DNA of 64,000 nt from Urophycis tenuis (lineage: Eukaryota; Chordata; Actinopteri; Gadiformes; Phycidae): contig JAXIVH010000021.1 of the NCBI GenBank assembly GCA_036785325.1, forward strand, positions 738,707 through 802,706, given 5' to 3'. Both the position numbers and the translations under genes were made by a program. The notes below the pieces were generated by a model that was not told where the DNA came from, made no database searches, and saw only the letters and a list, made by a program, of their open reading frames with translations. Below, piece after piece: positions 1 to 12,600 of this stretch; the stretch's first letter is position 1, and the number at the start of each line of letters is the position of its first letter.

Positions 1-182
1 GCTTGTTAAGGTCATGGGTCACATCCTGTCTGTCATGTCTGTGTTAGCTCTCTGCCCCCTTCAGGCCCGGAGTTCCTCCACAGGTATTCAGTCAAACTTG
101 TTTTGATGCCACAATATTTATATTTCTAATTTCTATTTATTTTATGTATGCACATTGTGTATGCTATTTCTTTTTTAGAGTT

Positions 183-238
183 AGGGAAAAGGAAAACAGT
201 ATATAGGCATATGCCTATATACTGTTTTTCTTTTCCCT
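183..238. repeat. 56-bp near-perfect palindrome in rab3d intron
   Basis: The centre lies between 210 and 211 (AGGCAT/ATGCCT). Arms of 28 bp pair with one mismatch (position 192 against 229), so there is no loop. The palindrome could form a cruciform, or a hairpin in the pre-mRNA. I do not recognise a named element. The rest of 1-706 holds no exon that I can support. Confidence 0.85.
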
Positions 239-706
239 TTTGCCATTTTACCATTCCAATGGAGTATTATGTTACAAAAGCTTGTCTGTATAGTTCTATA
301 ACATGTGTTAATCACGTTTCACAATTCAGAGTAGGACTTTGTAACACTGTGAAGGGTCGCCATGGCAACACAGCAGCCAAACTTCCTCTTTGGGTTCCTT
401 GTGTTTGGGTTGTTCATGCGTGTAGATAGCGTGTTCTCCGTGTGTCTGCCCTGGTTCCTAACAATAATAATGATAATACCCCATTGCTAATGGAACAGAC
501 TTATTTAGGTGGTCCATAGTCAATCAAACTGATGACTATGAAAGGAGTCCTTGGTAGTGAGTCACTGCAGTGAGTGACTCAGGGAGTCTGTCTTCCTTTC
601 TTCCATAAATGCACAAACAATGTCAACAGTTGGTTTGTGTAAGATACTGCTGCACACTCAAACCCACATCGCCACCTTGTGGCTGAGCATGTGCATGTCA
701 CCCACT

Positions 707-1350
707 TGGTCCTGACCCGTGTGGTCCTGACCCCGTGTGGTCCTGACCCGTGGTGGTCTGACCCCTGTGGTCCTGACCCGCGTGGTCCTGACCCGCGTGG
801 TCCTGACCCGTGTGGTCCTGACCCGTGGTGGTCCTGACCCCCTGTGGTCCTGACCCCTGTGGTCCTGACCCCTGTGGTCCTGACCCGTGGTGGTCCTGAC
901 CCCCTGTGGTCCTGACCCCTGTGGTCCTGACCCGTGTGGTCCTGACCCCCTGTGGTCCTGACCCCTGTGGTCCTGACCCGTGGTGGTCCTGACCCCTGTG
1001 GTCCTGACCCGTGGTGGTCCTGACCCCTGGGGTCCTGAGCTGTAGTGTGGTCCTGACCCCTGTGGTCCTGACCCGTGGTGGTCCTGACCCGTGGTGGTCC
1101 TGACCCCTGTGGTCCTGACCCGTCGGGTCCTGACCCCCTGTGGTCCTGACCCCTGTGGTCCTGACCCGTGGTGGTCCTGACCCCCTGTGGTCCTGACCCC
1201 TGTGGTCCTGACCCGTGTGGTCCTGACCCCCTGTGGTCCTGACCCCTGTGGTCCTGACCCGCGTGGTCCTGACCCGTGTGGTCCTGACCCCTGTGGTCCT
1301 GACCCCCTGTGGTCCTGACCCCTGGGGTCCTGAGCTGTAGTGTGGTCCCT
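707..1350 (+). repeat. GGTCCTGACCC minisatellite, about 15-16 bp unit
   Basis: About 40 copies of a unit built on GGTCCTGACCCCTGT run up to the acceptor of the first visible rab3d exon (exon starts 1355). The segment that precedes the true acceptor, at about 1321-1350, with key piece CCTGAGCTGTAGTGTGG, also occurs inside the array at about 1027-1055. The array therefore contains a copy of acceptor-proximal sequence. The reverse-strand ORF over it is not a gene. Confidence 0.95.
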
Positions 1351-1354
1351 ACAG

Positions 1355-3139
1355 GACACAGCGGGACAGGAGAGATACCGGACCATCACCACCGCCTACT
1401 ACAGAGGGGCTATGGGCTTCCTGCTCATGTATGACATCACAAATCAGGAGTCATTTAACGCTGTTCAAGACTGGTGAGTAGAACCTACAACCCCTACCTA
1501 GTCCTTAATGACCTGTCTCTGTACTGTCTAACCCCTACCTGCTCCTTAATGACCTGTCTCTGTACTGTCTAACCCCTACCTGCTCCTTAATGACCTGTCT
1601 CTGTACTGTCTAACCCCTACCTAGTCCTTAATGACCTGTCTGTGTACTGTCTAACCCATACCTGCTCCTTAATGACCTGTCTCTGTACTGTCTAACCCCT
1701 ACCTGCTCCTTAATGACCTGTCTCTGTACTGTCTAACCCCTACCTGCTCCTTAATGACCTGTCTCTGTACTGTCTAACCCCTACCTGCTCCTTAATGACC
1801 TGTCTCTGTACTGTCTAACCCCTATCTGCTCCTTAATGACCTGTCTCTGTACTGTCTAACCCCTACCTGCTCCTTAATGACCTGTCTCTGTACTGTCTAA
1901 CCCCTACCTGCTCCTTAATGACCTGTCTCTGTACTGTCTAACCCCTATCTGCTCCTTAGTGACCTGTCTCTGTACTGTCTAACCCATACCTGCTCCTTAA
2001 TGACCTGTCTCTGTACTGTCTAACCCCTATCTGCTCCTTAGTGACCTGTCTCTGTACTGTCTAACCCGTACCTGCTCCTTAATGATCTGTCTGTACTGTC
2101 TAACCCCTACCTGCACCTTAATGTATGTAGGTAATGTATGTAAAGCATGGTGTTGGAATAATGAGTTTGTTAACCATGGTGTTGGAATAATGAGTTTGTT
2201 AACCATGGTGTTGGGATAATGAGTATGTAAGCCATTGTGTTGGGATAATGAGTATGTAAGCCATTGTGTTGGGATAATGAGTATGTAAACCATGATGTTG
2301 GGATGATGAGTATGTAAACCATGGTGTTGGGATAATGAGTATGTTCACCATGGTGTTGGGATAATGAGTATGTTAACCATGGTGTTGGGATAATGAGTAT
2401 GTTAACCATGGTGTTGGGATAATGAGTATGTTAACCATGGTATTGGGATAATGAGTATGTTAACCATGGTGTTGGGATAATGAGTATGTTAAACATGGTG
2501 TTGGGATAATGAGTATGTTAACCATGGTGTTGGGATAATGAGTATGTTAACCATGGTGTTGGGATAATGAGTATGTAAACTGATAATGTCCAGGGCGACG
2601 CAGATCAAGACGTACTCGTGGGACAACGCCCAGGTGCTCCTGGTGGGGAACAAGTGTGATCTGGAGGACGACCGCATGGTTCCCACAGAGGACAGCCAGC
2701 GTCTGGCTGAGGACCTGGGTGAGGACGCCTCTCTGTCCTTCAGACACTTACAACTGCATATATATATATATTTTTTTTTTAAATATATATACTATACTAT
2801 ACTATACTCTATCTTCACTGTAGGGTTCTATACTATACTTTTCTACACACATACTGTACATTTAATGGGCATGTCGCCACAGTGTGTTCACAGCATTGGT
2901 ATCCCCAGTGGGAATCTAACCCCTAACCCTGTCTGAGTGTGTGTCTCCCTCCAGGGTTCCAGTTCTTCGAGGCCAGTGCGAAGGACAACGTCAACGTGAA
3001 GCAGGTATTCGAGCGGCTGGTGGACATCATCTGTGAGAAGATGAACGAGAGGTTGGAGGATCCTGGGCTGCTGGGGGACCTTCAGAGCCAGACGTTCCAG
3101 GACGGCCCTGCGGACCACCGGGGGGGCTGCGGCTGCTGA
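1355..3139 (+). CDS. rab3d: Rab3D-type small GTPase, 3' part of gene (last three coding exons)
   Basis: Coding exons are 1355-1473, 2594-2718 and 2955-3139 (TGA at 3137); GT-AG sites and phases agree and give 142 residues. The upstream coding exons with the P-loop and switch I lie left of the window. Visible GTPase motifs are DTAGQE (G3, first residues), NKCD (G4) and EASAK (G5), and the protein ends in CGC, a CXC double geranylgeranylation signal. WATQIKTYSWDNAQ, NKCDLED and VFERLVD with NERLE favour Rab3D over Rab3A/B/C, and the neighbours epor, swsap1 and znf653 match human RAB3D synteny. Rab3 proteins cycle on secretory vesicles and control regulated exocytosis. The intron 1474-2593 is nearly all tandem repeat. 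Rab3 membership is certain; the D assignment is strong. Confidence 0.92.
1484..2124 (+). repeat. 41-bp minisatellite (family A), rab3d intron
   Basis: About 15 copies of a 41-bp unit with key pieces ACTGTCTAACCCCTACC and TGCTCCTTAATGACCTG. The array starts about 10 bp after the donor at 1474. The same unit in the same orientation recurs at 7497-8606 and 54816-55070. Confidence 0.97.
2141..2580 (+). repeat. 29-bp minisatellite abutting rab3d exon
   Basis: About 15 copies of a 29-bp unit with key pieces AACCATGGTGTTGGGAT and AATGAGTATGTT. It ends 13 bases before the exon starting at 2594, so this intron has almost no unique sequence. Confidence 0.96.
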
Positions 3140-3179
3140 CTGTTCTACACACTGGACCCTGCCACAGTGTCCACACACA

Positions 3180-3326
3180 CTCACACACACTCACTCACTC
3201 ACTCACTCACTCACTCACTCACTCTATTCTGCCCAACCTCACCCACCCATAGAAAGGCATCCCAATATCAATAATAGACATTCAGTCTCTCTCTTTCTCT
3301 CTCTCTCTTTCTTTCTCTTTCTCTGT
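3180..3326. repeat. (CACT)n and CT-rich simple repeats in rab3d 3' UTR
   Basis: CACA and CACT tracts at 3180-3225 and a CT-rich stretch at about 3284-3325 follow the rab3d stop codon. Confidence 0.85.
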
Positions 3327-4193
3327 CAGCTTTGACGTTTCCTCTGTATCTATGACTTAGCTGTTTATTCCTTGTCTCCCTTAATCCAGTTGGCTGAATA
3401 GAACCCCCCCCCCCACAGTGACATCATTGTAGAACAAACTCAGATGTGGTTGGTAGCCATGGCTGTCAGGGCCGTAGAGTATTGAGGCTGGACTAGTGAA
3501 GATGCCCGAGCTGCCTTGGTATGGTACACATGTACACCTAGACGCTGCCATATTGGAGAGGTCAAGCCTGTAAACACATCACTGGTTTTCTGGATAAAAC
3601 ACACTTTCATGTTTTTCTGTCGATGTCAGTCTGTTGCTTTTCTTCATGATGTACAACAGCAGCAGGTCCATGCAGACCATGCTGCGTCTGTGTTTATATA
3701 TATATATGAATATATATTCAGTCACCTGTCTCCTAACGAGGTCCCTGCGAGCCAGGCCCCCTCCCAGTGTGCATCATACATACCTAACGTATGTTTCGAA
3801 TGCAATCAGAAGCCCAGATATGAAATGTTTTTATCTAATGTATTCAGTGTCAGCCCATACCAACCAATCAGAATGAGTTTAGAAGGACTCACACCTGTGT
3901 TATATCCTGTTGTTGTTGCTGCCTTTTCCAATTGAATGATGGTGAGATTTGACAGGCTCCTCTCGGATTGGAATGTCACCTTAATTCACTGGTCATGGAC
4001 TACAAACCACTTTGCCATCCCTGGTCAGAGCTGGTTCCCCAGGGCTGCATCAGAGAAGTACTGCAACATGTCCTCACTGAACAGGCCCTCCTGATGAGGA
4101 CCTACAAGACCTTTTCTTGTGCTGTCCTCCGTGAAGCCCTGATGCTATGTTAGCATACAAGCTAACCGACCAAATGATGCGCGTTGTTAGCAT

Positions 4194-4256
4194 TTACGTT
4201 GAGGGCATTTAGCAGACACATCTGTCCAAAGCGACTTACGATTAGTACATTTGTTG
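4194..4256 (-). mobile_element. L2 LINE / SINE 3'-tail fragment
   Basis: GGGCATTTAGCAGACAC followed by CCAAAGCGACTTACGATTAG is the conserved 3' tail of teleost L2 LINEs and of SINEs that share it. The same tail is seen at 24955, 37153 and 38530. Orientation is deduced from the full copies. Confidence 0.75.
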
Positions 4257-4779
4257 TTAGCAAAGTGCTAACAAGGTTTTCAAATATTGTCTACTGTTTT
4301 CTGTCCACACGTTCTGAAAGGGGCCACGGGGTGGACATGTGTGACCACTCCATCCTACTGTCAGGGAGAAGGTCAAAGATCATCTTGGAACTCCATGTTT
4401 TGTACCAGTCAGGCCCAAGGCGGTGCTTCCTTGGTGTCTGAGATGTGAAGAGATTTTTCACCGTACCTACAAAGTATTCACTTTAACTGCTAAGCAGACG
4501 AAATGTGCAACTGTTTACCTTTTATTCAGCGCTGACTGTGCTGCAGACTTGCCATGGTTGCTTTTATCTTCAGAGAAATGAGGACCCTGTTGGTTGTGTT
4601 TTACTGTGCTTTGTGCCTTTTAAATGGAGCCATTAGCATGGCCCACATCTAAGAAGGCATCAGGAGACCTGCTGAAGAACACGTGACATTTTGAAACCAG
4701 AGACGTCCAGCGCCAGGAACTGGTTGGCCGTGGATGCTCTGCTCTCACATGACCCTCCTGCTGCACACTGGATGTGTCT

Positions 4780-4810
4780 TCTCATCTCATCTCATCTCAT
4801 CTCATCTCAC
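4780..4810. repeat. (CATCT)n microsatellite
   Basis: About five tandem CATCT pentamers. Confidence 0.9.
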
Positions 4811-5204
4811 AGGGGCCACAGAGGTGGACCAGGCTCGCCATACACTGGTCACTCCCTTCTATTGTGTGAGTGGTCAGTCAGCCCATCTGGCCACTGCTGA
4901 TTACTGGAGGGCGGTTTGTTGAAGCTGCAGGGATGCTATCTCTTCATCTGCCCTGGTCTTCTGACCCTACTGCTCAGAGATGTTTGTGGAGGTGAAGCAG
5001 CCTGTTGTCGAGGAGTGAGAGCCCGTGGACCGGCCTCTGCTTCATCCTTCGGTTTGTTCAGCCTTGTGTAGCATTCCAGATGAAGTCCTTTCAGAAGGGA
5101 AACGTGGAGTAGTGTTTCCAGTTGTAGACAAAGTTGTTCACCTTGTCAGGAAAATATGATTGAGATAGACATGGAAATTCAATGTGTTTTGGTCTGTATG
5201 TGAC

Positions 5205-5210
5205 AATAAA
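5205..5210 (+). terminator. Poly(A) signal, probable rab3d 3' end
   Basis: Canonical AATAAA preceded by a T/G-rich stretch, 2.07 kb after the rab3d stop codon, and before the intergenic minisatellite. Confidence 0.6.
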
Positions 5211-5422
5211 GAATCCATTCATAAAAGCATATTTGCACATATCTCATTTCTGTTCTATTCTTTTGATTTACATAGTTTAAACCTGTGGTCCAGGTCCATT
5301 GTTGCCTTCAGAAGAAGTTTTGAGAGGCATGCTTGGGGATAGCTTCTGTAATTTATGACCAACCTGTCGTAAGGCCACAGCCTATAACGTTATCTGGAGA
5401 AGCAGCAAGCCAGGACCTCCAG

Positions 5423-5787
5423 AGCAATAGCACCCAGGCCCTTCTCCTGGCCCTGTAGAACAACAGGACCCAGGCCCTTCTCCTGGCCCTGTAGGACAAT
5501 AGGACCCAGGCCCTTCTCCTGGCCCTGTAGGACAATAGGACCCAGGCCCTTCTCCTGGCCCTGTAGGACAATAGGACCCAGGCCCTTCTCCTGGCCCTGT
5601 AGGACAACAGGACCCAGGCCCTTCTCCTGGCCCTGTAGAACAATAGGACCCAGGCCCTTCTCCTGGCCCTGTAGGACAACAGGACCCAGGCCCTTCTCCT
5701 GGCCCTGTAGAACAATAGGACCCAGGCCCTTCTCCTGGCCCTGTAGGACAATAGGACCCAGGCCCTTCTCCTGGCCCTGTAGAACAG
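5423..5787 (+). repeat. 36-bp intergenic minisatellite
   Basis: About ten copies of a 36-bp unit with key piece CCCTTCTCCTGGCCCTGTAG, a pyrimidine-rich run ending in TAG that resembles a 3' splice site. The period is a multiple of three, so it reads as an ORF on the reverse strand, but nothing else suggests coding. Confidence 0.95.
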
Positions 5788-5789
5788 TT

Positions 5790-6655
5790 ACATATCTTAA
5801 CGCTCCCATCTCTCTTATCTCTCTACCATAGGTCGTTTCCAGTGGGAAGTGTTGCAGATTGTCCTGATGAGATGAGGTGTACTTTATCCATACCGGCTCT
5901 TTGTACTGAAGTGTTGATTTGTTAGTGTTGGTTTGACTGTAACTTGAAGTTGGAGACCACAGGTGACGTAGAAGCAGGCCCAGAGTGGAGCTGGAGGCTG
6001 TGGGGTGGGTGGGGGTCAGCTCAGTGTTGTTATCACGCCAGGAGCACGTGTCCCTCAGATACCGCAGCTGGAGCTGAGAGGGCCAGGGTGCTGCCCACAG
6101 ATAAGAGACGTTAAGACGTCTGCTGGTCCCATGGCTGGTTTCTGTTAGCAGCAGGTCGCACCTCAAGAGGACAGTTCACCACCTTCTGAAATCATATTCA
6201 TATTTCATCATAGGGACAATAAGCCTATTGATAATGGACAATATTATTTCTCCTTGCATAAAACACTGAAATGTGCATGAAAGTGATGGCAAAATTGATC
6301 TTTTTATGTCATCGAAAAAGGTTAATCTCTGAATAATCTCTGTGTAGTAGTGTACATGTTGTTTTCATCAATGGACTTGTTTTTCACACAGAAAGAGAGA
6401 GAGAGAGCGAGAGAGAGAGGGAGAGAGAAAGAGAGCGAGGGAGAGAGAGAGAGAGAGTAGTCTGTTGCGCCATCCCTTCCTCCTCGTGGGGTAAACAGCC
6501 CAACGCTCCTCTTATCTGAGGGCTGCAGCCAGCGACTCCATCCACAGTATCTCAACAACAAGACTCAGACACAAGCCGCAGGGCGTCGCGTTTAGCGATG
6601 AAGACGAACAATACGAAGGCTTCGAGTGTTCCTGGTGTTCAGACAGACGAGGACA
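5790..6655 (+). promoter_or_regulatory. epor upstream region and probable 5' UTR
   Basis: This is the stretch between the 36-bp array and the epor start codon. It includes a GA-rich tract at about 6390-6458. I see no TATA box or other site strong enough to assign a start of transcription. Erythroid factor sites were not tested. Confidence 0.35.
6390..6458. repeat. (GA)n-rich tract
   Basis: GAGAGAGCGAGAG-type purine repeat 200 bp upstream of the epor ATG. Confidence 0.9.
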
Positions 6656-9600
6656 ATGACATGTGATAACCTGAGGCGCTCGTTGGGCTTCTGCGTGATG
6701 CTGTGCGTCCAGCTGTCGTCCGCCCTGAGGAGTGCGCAGGACTTCCAGAACAAAGGTGGGACAACAGACCGGTTCCTTTCCTGTACCCTACAGCATGGGA
6801 CACATTGAGCCTTCACTGCTTTTTATACATTGTAAAGTTTCAAACATAGAGTTCTTTGTTAAAAGCGAGCCCATAACAAAGTAAGCTCTAAACGTGTTGT
6901 AAACATGTTGTAAACGTGTTGTAAACGTTTTGTCCTCCCAGTGTCTCTGCTGCTGAGGGACGAGCCAGACAACCCCAAGTGTTTTACGGAGGGAAGGAAG
7001 GACTTCACCTGCTTCTGGGAGGACAGGGAGCCGGGCGGCCATGTGGGCCAGTACGCCTTCACCTACGCCTACCAGTGAGTCCTACATGACAGTGGTCAGA
7101 CCCCACCTGCTCCGGGCCCAGACTGTGAGGCTGGCGGTTATTTAATGATGCCTGGTCTGTACTTTAAGGAGTTAGATGATTGTGCATGTAGGTATTAGTT
7201 TGCTTGAGGGAGATCACACGTGTGCGTATGTTTGTAAATGTGTGCTGAGATGTAAAGGAGGAGTGGAGTTCCAACGCTGGTCTCCGGTTCTCTGGTCGTC
7301 AGGCACGAGAACCGCAGCCACTGTCCACTGACAACACACCACGCTGCGGACGGGAGGAGGCTGTTCGTCTGCCACCTCAACAGCACCCAGATGTTCGTCC
7401 AGATGGACATCACAGTGCAGCACCAAGGAGTGCTGATCCACAACCGCAGCCTGCTGATTGAGCTTGTCTGTGAGTCAGGATGGGCCTGGGGGGCTCTATC
7501 TCTGTACGTTCTAACCCCTACCTGCTCCTTAATGACCTGTCTCTGTACTGTCTAACCCCTACCTGCTCCTTAATGACCTGTCTCTGTATGTTCTAACCCC
7601 TACCTGCTCCTTAATGACCTGTCTCTGTACTGTCTAACCCCTACCTGCTCCTTAATGACCTGTCTCTGTACTGTCTAACCCCTACCTGCTCCTTAATGAC
7701 CTGTCTCTGTACGTTCTAACCCCTACCTGCTCCTTAATGACCTGTCTCTGTACTGTCTAACCCCTACCTGCTCCTTAATGACCTGTCTCTGTACTGTCTA
7801 ACCCCTACCTGCTCCTTAATGACCTGTCTCTGTACTGTCTAACCCCTACCTGCTCCTTAATGACCTGTCTCTGTACTGTCTAACCCCTACCTGCTCCTTA
7901 ATGACCTGTCTCTGTACTGTCTAACCCCTACCTGCTCCTTAATGACCTGTCTCTGTACTGTCTAACCCCTACCTGATCCTTAATGACCTGTCTCTGTACT
8001 GTCCAACCCTACCTGCTCCTTAATGACCTGTCTCTGTACTGTCTAACCCCTACCTGCTCCTTAATGACCTGTCTGTACTGTCTAACCCCTACCTGCTCCT
8101 TAATGACCTGTCTCTGTACTGTCTAACCCCTACCTGCTCCCTAATGACCTGTCTCTGTACTGTCTAACCCCTACCTGCTCCTTAATGACCTGTCTCTGTA
8201 CTGTCTAACCCCTACCTGCTCCTTAATGACCTGTCTCTGTACTGTCTAACCCCTACCTGCTCCTTATTGACCTGTCTCTTACTGTCTAACCCCTACCTGC
8301 TCCTTAATGACCTGTCTGTACTGTCTAACCCCTACCTGCTCCTTAATGACCTGTCTCTGTACTGTCTAACCCCTACCTGCTCCTTAATGACCTGTCTCTG
8401 TACTGCCTAACCCCTACCTGCTCCTTAACTGTATATGTACTGTCTAACCCCTACCTGCTCCTTAATGACCTGTCTGTACTGTCTAACCCCTACCTGCTCC
8501 TTAATGACCTGTCTCTGTACTGTGTAACACCTACCTGCTCCTTAATGACCTGTCTGTACTGTCTAACCCCTACCTGCTCCTTAATGACCTGTCTATACTG
8601 TTTAAGCATACAGCCAGAGACACTATAGAAGGAGGAGACACGTCACTCCCATTGAAATGCATGGGGAAACTTCAGAACGCCAAGATGGCAGTTGTTTGCA
8701 CATGTCCCGCCTCTTCCGGTGCCGTTGCTCCAATACGTGGTCATGCTTTTTGCGACACTTGAAAGTTACTTTCAATCATCTTTATTTATCCAAACAGACA
8801 TGGCCCTTAAGCAGTCCATACCAAATCAGACACAGGCAAGGTTAAAGTTACGTTGTTGATCTCCTGCTTTATGGCATCATCTGCGATAGCTGACCGTGAG
8901 CGATGACGTCTTGCTGTTAGTGCCGGTGTTGTTATAAAGAAAAGAAAGAATAACTCTTTTGATCCCGTGAGGGAAATTTGGTCACACTCAGAACACAGTG
9001 ATAGTGAAGCACACAGTGAGGTGAAGCACACACTTAATCCCGATGCAGTGAGCTGCCTGCAACAGCGGCGCTCGGGTAGCAGTGAGGGGTTAGGTGCCTT
9101 GCTCAAGGGCACTTCAGCCGTTCGTATTGGTCGGGGTTCGAACCGGTAACCCTCCGATTACAAGTCCGAAGCCCTAACCAGTAGGCCGGGGCTGCCGCAA
9201 AGATGTTTTGCCGTAGATGAAAACAGTGTCGTGAAGCATTGCGCATGCGCAGTCATGATTACCTGTAAGAAAAAGTGCTTTAAAAACTTTAATTTGATAC
9301 AAAACCACCAACCCCTTTCAGCGATTTTAGTCTGTTTTTCATCGTGATTTCAAGCATGTGTTTTTTATGCCCTTTTGACCTCGGAAAATGGAGATACACC
9401 TCTCCCCCTATACAATTACATAGGGCCCTGGTCTTGCTAAAACCAAATAGCTGCCCAAAAGGCGTTGCCAATATGGCCGCGAGTGAGAGGACTTACCTAG
9501 AAGGACTTTGATACAGCCCTGACTCTGGCTATATGCTCTAGCCCCATCCAGCTGGTCTTGTAGAACGAGGGGGGGTTGTCCTGGTCTCTAATACCAGGTG

Positions 9601-12600
9601 TTACTGTGTTCTCATCCTCACCCAGGAGGAATGCTACCTGAGTAGATCCTACAAAGTCCTCATTTATCCAACCTACTGTCCTTTTGTCTGTCCCTCTGCC
9701 TGTCTGTAGTCCTGCTGGACCCCCCAGGGAACCTGAGCGTGTCTCAGACGGAGCAGCCAGGCCAGCTGCGGGTGTCCTGGATCCCTCCAGCGGTCAAGTA
9801 CCTGGACGACAGCATGCTGTATGAGGTCCACTACGGCCCGGCCCAGGGTGCCGGCTCTGTGCTGGTGAGGACTGGTGGGGATGCAGGGTCACATGCAGGG
9901 TGTGTCTCATGTTGTACATATGTCACAGCTCCTTTGGTATCGTAACTAATGACGGGTTGAAGGGTAAGAAGTTGGCGTTACAAAAGTGGTCTACAGATGG
10001 GATCCATGTCCTACAGGCTGCGCAAGCTCAGTTCAGGTCTGCCCCCCAGGTGGAGGAGGTACGAGCAAGGTCAGAGGTTATGCTGAGGGGCCTGAGCCCC
10101 GGGACTCTCTACACAGTCCGCGCCCGCGTCAAACTGGACGGGATCAGTTACAACGGCTACTGGAGCGCCTGGGCCGACCCCGTCTCCATGGAGACGCCCC
10201 CCGCAGGTCACACACACACACACTCTCTGACACGTTGAAGCTAACTCAGGTGATTGGGATGTGGCCATGGGGTCATTGATACTGATGGATACTCCTGCTC
10301 CCTGCAGGCGTGGACCTCCTCATCATCTCCCTGGTGGCCGTCATCTCTGTGATCGTCTCTCTGCTCTCTGTCATCCTCATCCTGTCCCATCGCAGGTCTG
10401 TCTGCACCCCCACCCTGACACCACCACCACAAGACCCCACCCATCACAGCATCACTACTACAGCTCACAGTAGGACCTGGTGGTCACTAATCTATCATCA
10501 CACCTGCCGGTTAAACAGGATACACCTTTAAATGCATGAATTCATGTTTATTATACATATTTCTTTTCCAGGTTCATTAAGACAAAGATTTGGCCGGCCA
10601 TTCCCAACCCAGAGAGCAAGTTTCAGGGACTCTTCACGGTGTACGGGGGAGACTTCAGGGTAGGATTCATAATGCAGACAAGTTTTAATCTAGTACACAC
10701 TGCAAGAACCTGGCTTTGGGTTAACCTGTCTCTGACCTGCACCTGTGTGGCCAGGCTCTGTAGGAGTGGCATGTTCTCCTCTACCTGTAGGAGTGGCTAG
10801 GCTAACGTGTTCTCTTCTACCTGTAGGACTGGCTAGGCTAACGTGTTCTCCTCTACCTGTAGGAGTGGCTAGGCTAACGTGTTCTCCTCTACCTGTAGGA
10901 GTGGCTAGGCTAACGTGTTCTCCTCTACCTGTAGGAGTGGCTAGGCTAACGTGTTCTCCTCTACCTGTAGGAGTGGCTAGGCTAACGTGTTCTCCTCTAC
11001 CTGTAGGAGTGGCTAGGCTAACGTGTTCTCTTCTACCTGTAGGAGTGGCTAGGCTAACGTGTTCTCCTCTACCTGTAGGAGTGGCTAGGCTAACGTGTTC
11101 TCCTCTACCTGTAGGAGTGGCTAGGCTAACGTGTTCTCCTCTACCTGTAGGAGTGGCTAGGCTAACGTGTTCTCCTCTACCTGTAGGAGTGGCTAGGCTA
11201 ATGTGTTCTCCTCTACCTGTAAGAGTGGCTAGGCTAACGTGTTCTCCTCTACCTGTAGGAGTGGCTAGGCTAACGTGTTCTCCCCTACCTGTAGGAGTGG
11301 CTAGGCTAACATGTTCTCCTCTACCTGTAGGAGTGGCTAAGCTAACGTGTTCTCCTCTACCTGTAGGAGTGGCTAGGCTAACGTATTCTCCTCTACCTGT
11401 AGGAGTGGCTAGGCTAACATGTTCTCCTCTACATGTAGGAGTGGCTAGGCTAACGTGTTCTCCTCTACCTGTAGGAGTGGCTAGGCTGACGTGTTCTCCT
11501 CTACCTGTAGGAGTGGCTAGGCTAACGTGTTCTCCTCTACCTGTAGGAGTGGCATGTTCTCCTCTACCTGTAGGAGTGGCTAGGCTAACGTGTTCTCCTC
11601 TACCTGTAGGAGTGGCTAGGCTAACGTATTCTCCTCTACCTGTAGGAGTGGCTAGGCTAACGTGTTCTCCTCTACCTGTAGGAGTGGCTAAGCTAACATG
11701 TTCTCCTCTACCTGTAGGAGTGGCTAGGCTAACGTGTTCTCCTCTACCTGTAGGAGTGGCTAGGCTGACGTGTTCTCCTCTACCTGTAGGAGTGGCTAGG
11801 CTAACGTATTCTCCTCTACCTGTAGGAGTGGCTAGGCTAACATGTTCTCCTCTACATGTAGGAGTGGCTAGGCTAACGTGTTCTCCTCTACCTGTAGGAG
11901 TGGCTAGGCTGACGTGTTCTCCTCTACCTGTAGGAGTGGCTAGGCTAACGTGTTCTCCTCTACCTGTAGGAGTGGCATGTTCTCCTCTACCTGTAGGAGT
12001 GGCTAGGCTAACGTGTTCTCCTCTACCTGTAGGAGTGGCTAGGCTAACGTATTCTCCTCTACCTGTAGGAGTGGCTAGGCTAACGTGTTCTCCTCTACCT
12101 GTAGGAGTGGCTAAGCTAACATGTTCTCCTCTACCTGTAGGAGTGGCTAGGCTAACGTGTTCTCCTCTACCTGTAGGAGTGGCTAGGCTAACGTGTTCTC
12201 CTCTACCTGTAGGAGTGGCTAGGCTAACGTATTCTCCTCTACCTGTAGGAGTGGCTAGGCTAACGTGTTCTCCTCTACCTGTAGGAGTGGCTAAGCTAAC
12301 ATGTTCTCCTCTACCTGTAGGAGTGGCTAGGCTAACGTGTTCTCCTCTACCTGTAGGAGTGGCTAGGCTAACGTGTTCTCCTCTACCTGTAGGACTGGCT
12401 AGGCTAACATGTTCTCCTCTACATGTAGGAGTGGCTAGGCTAACATGTTCTCCTCTACATGTAGGAGTGGCTAGGCTAACATGTTCTCCTCTACCTGTAG
12501 GAGTGGCTAGGCTAACGTGTTCTCCTCTACCTGTAGGACTGGCTAGGCTAACGTGTTCTCCTCTACCTGTAGGAGTGGCTATGCTAACGTGTTCTCCTCT

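Larger units (their letters stand above)
3140..5210 (+). other. Probable rab3d 3' UTR
   Basis: Between the rab3d stop and the poly(A) signal at 5205 there is no convincing second gene. It contains an L2-like tail fragment near 4194 and a short CATCT repeat near 4780-4810. The ORFs here are short and show no recognised domain. That the whole stretch is UTR is an inference from the first strong AATAAA. Confidence 0.5.
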
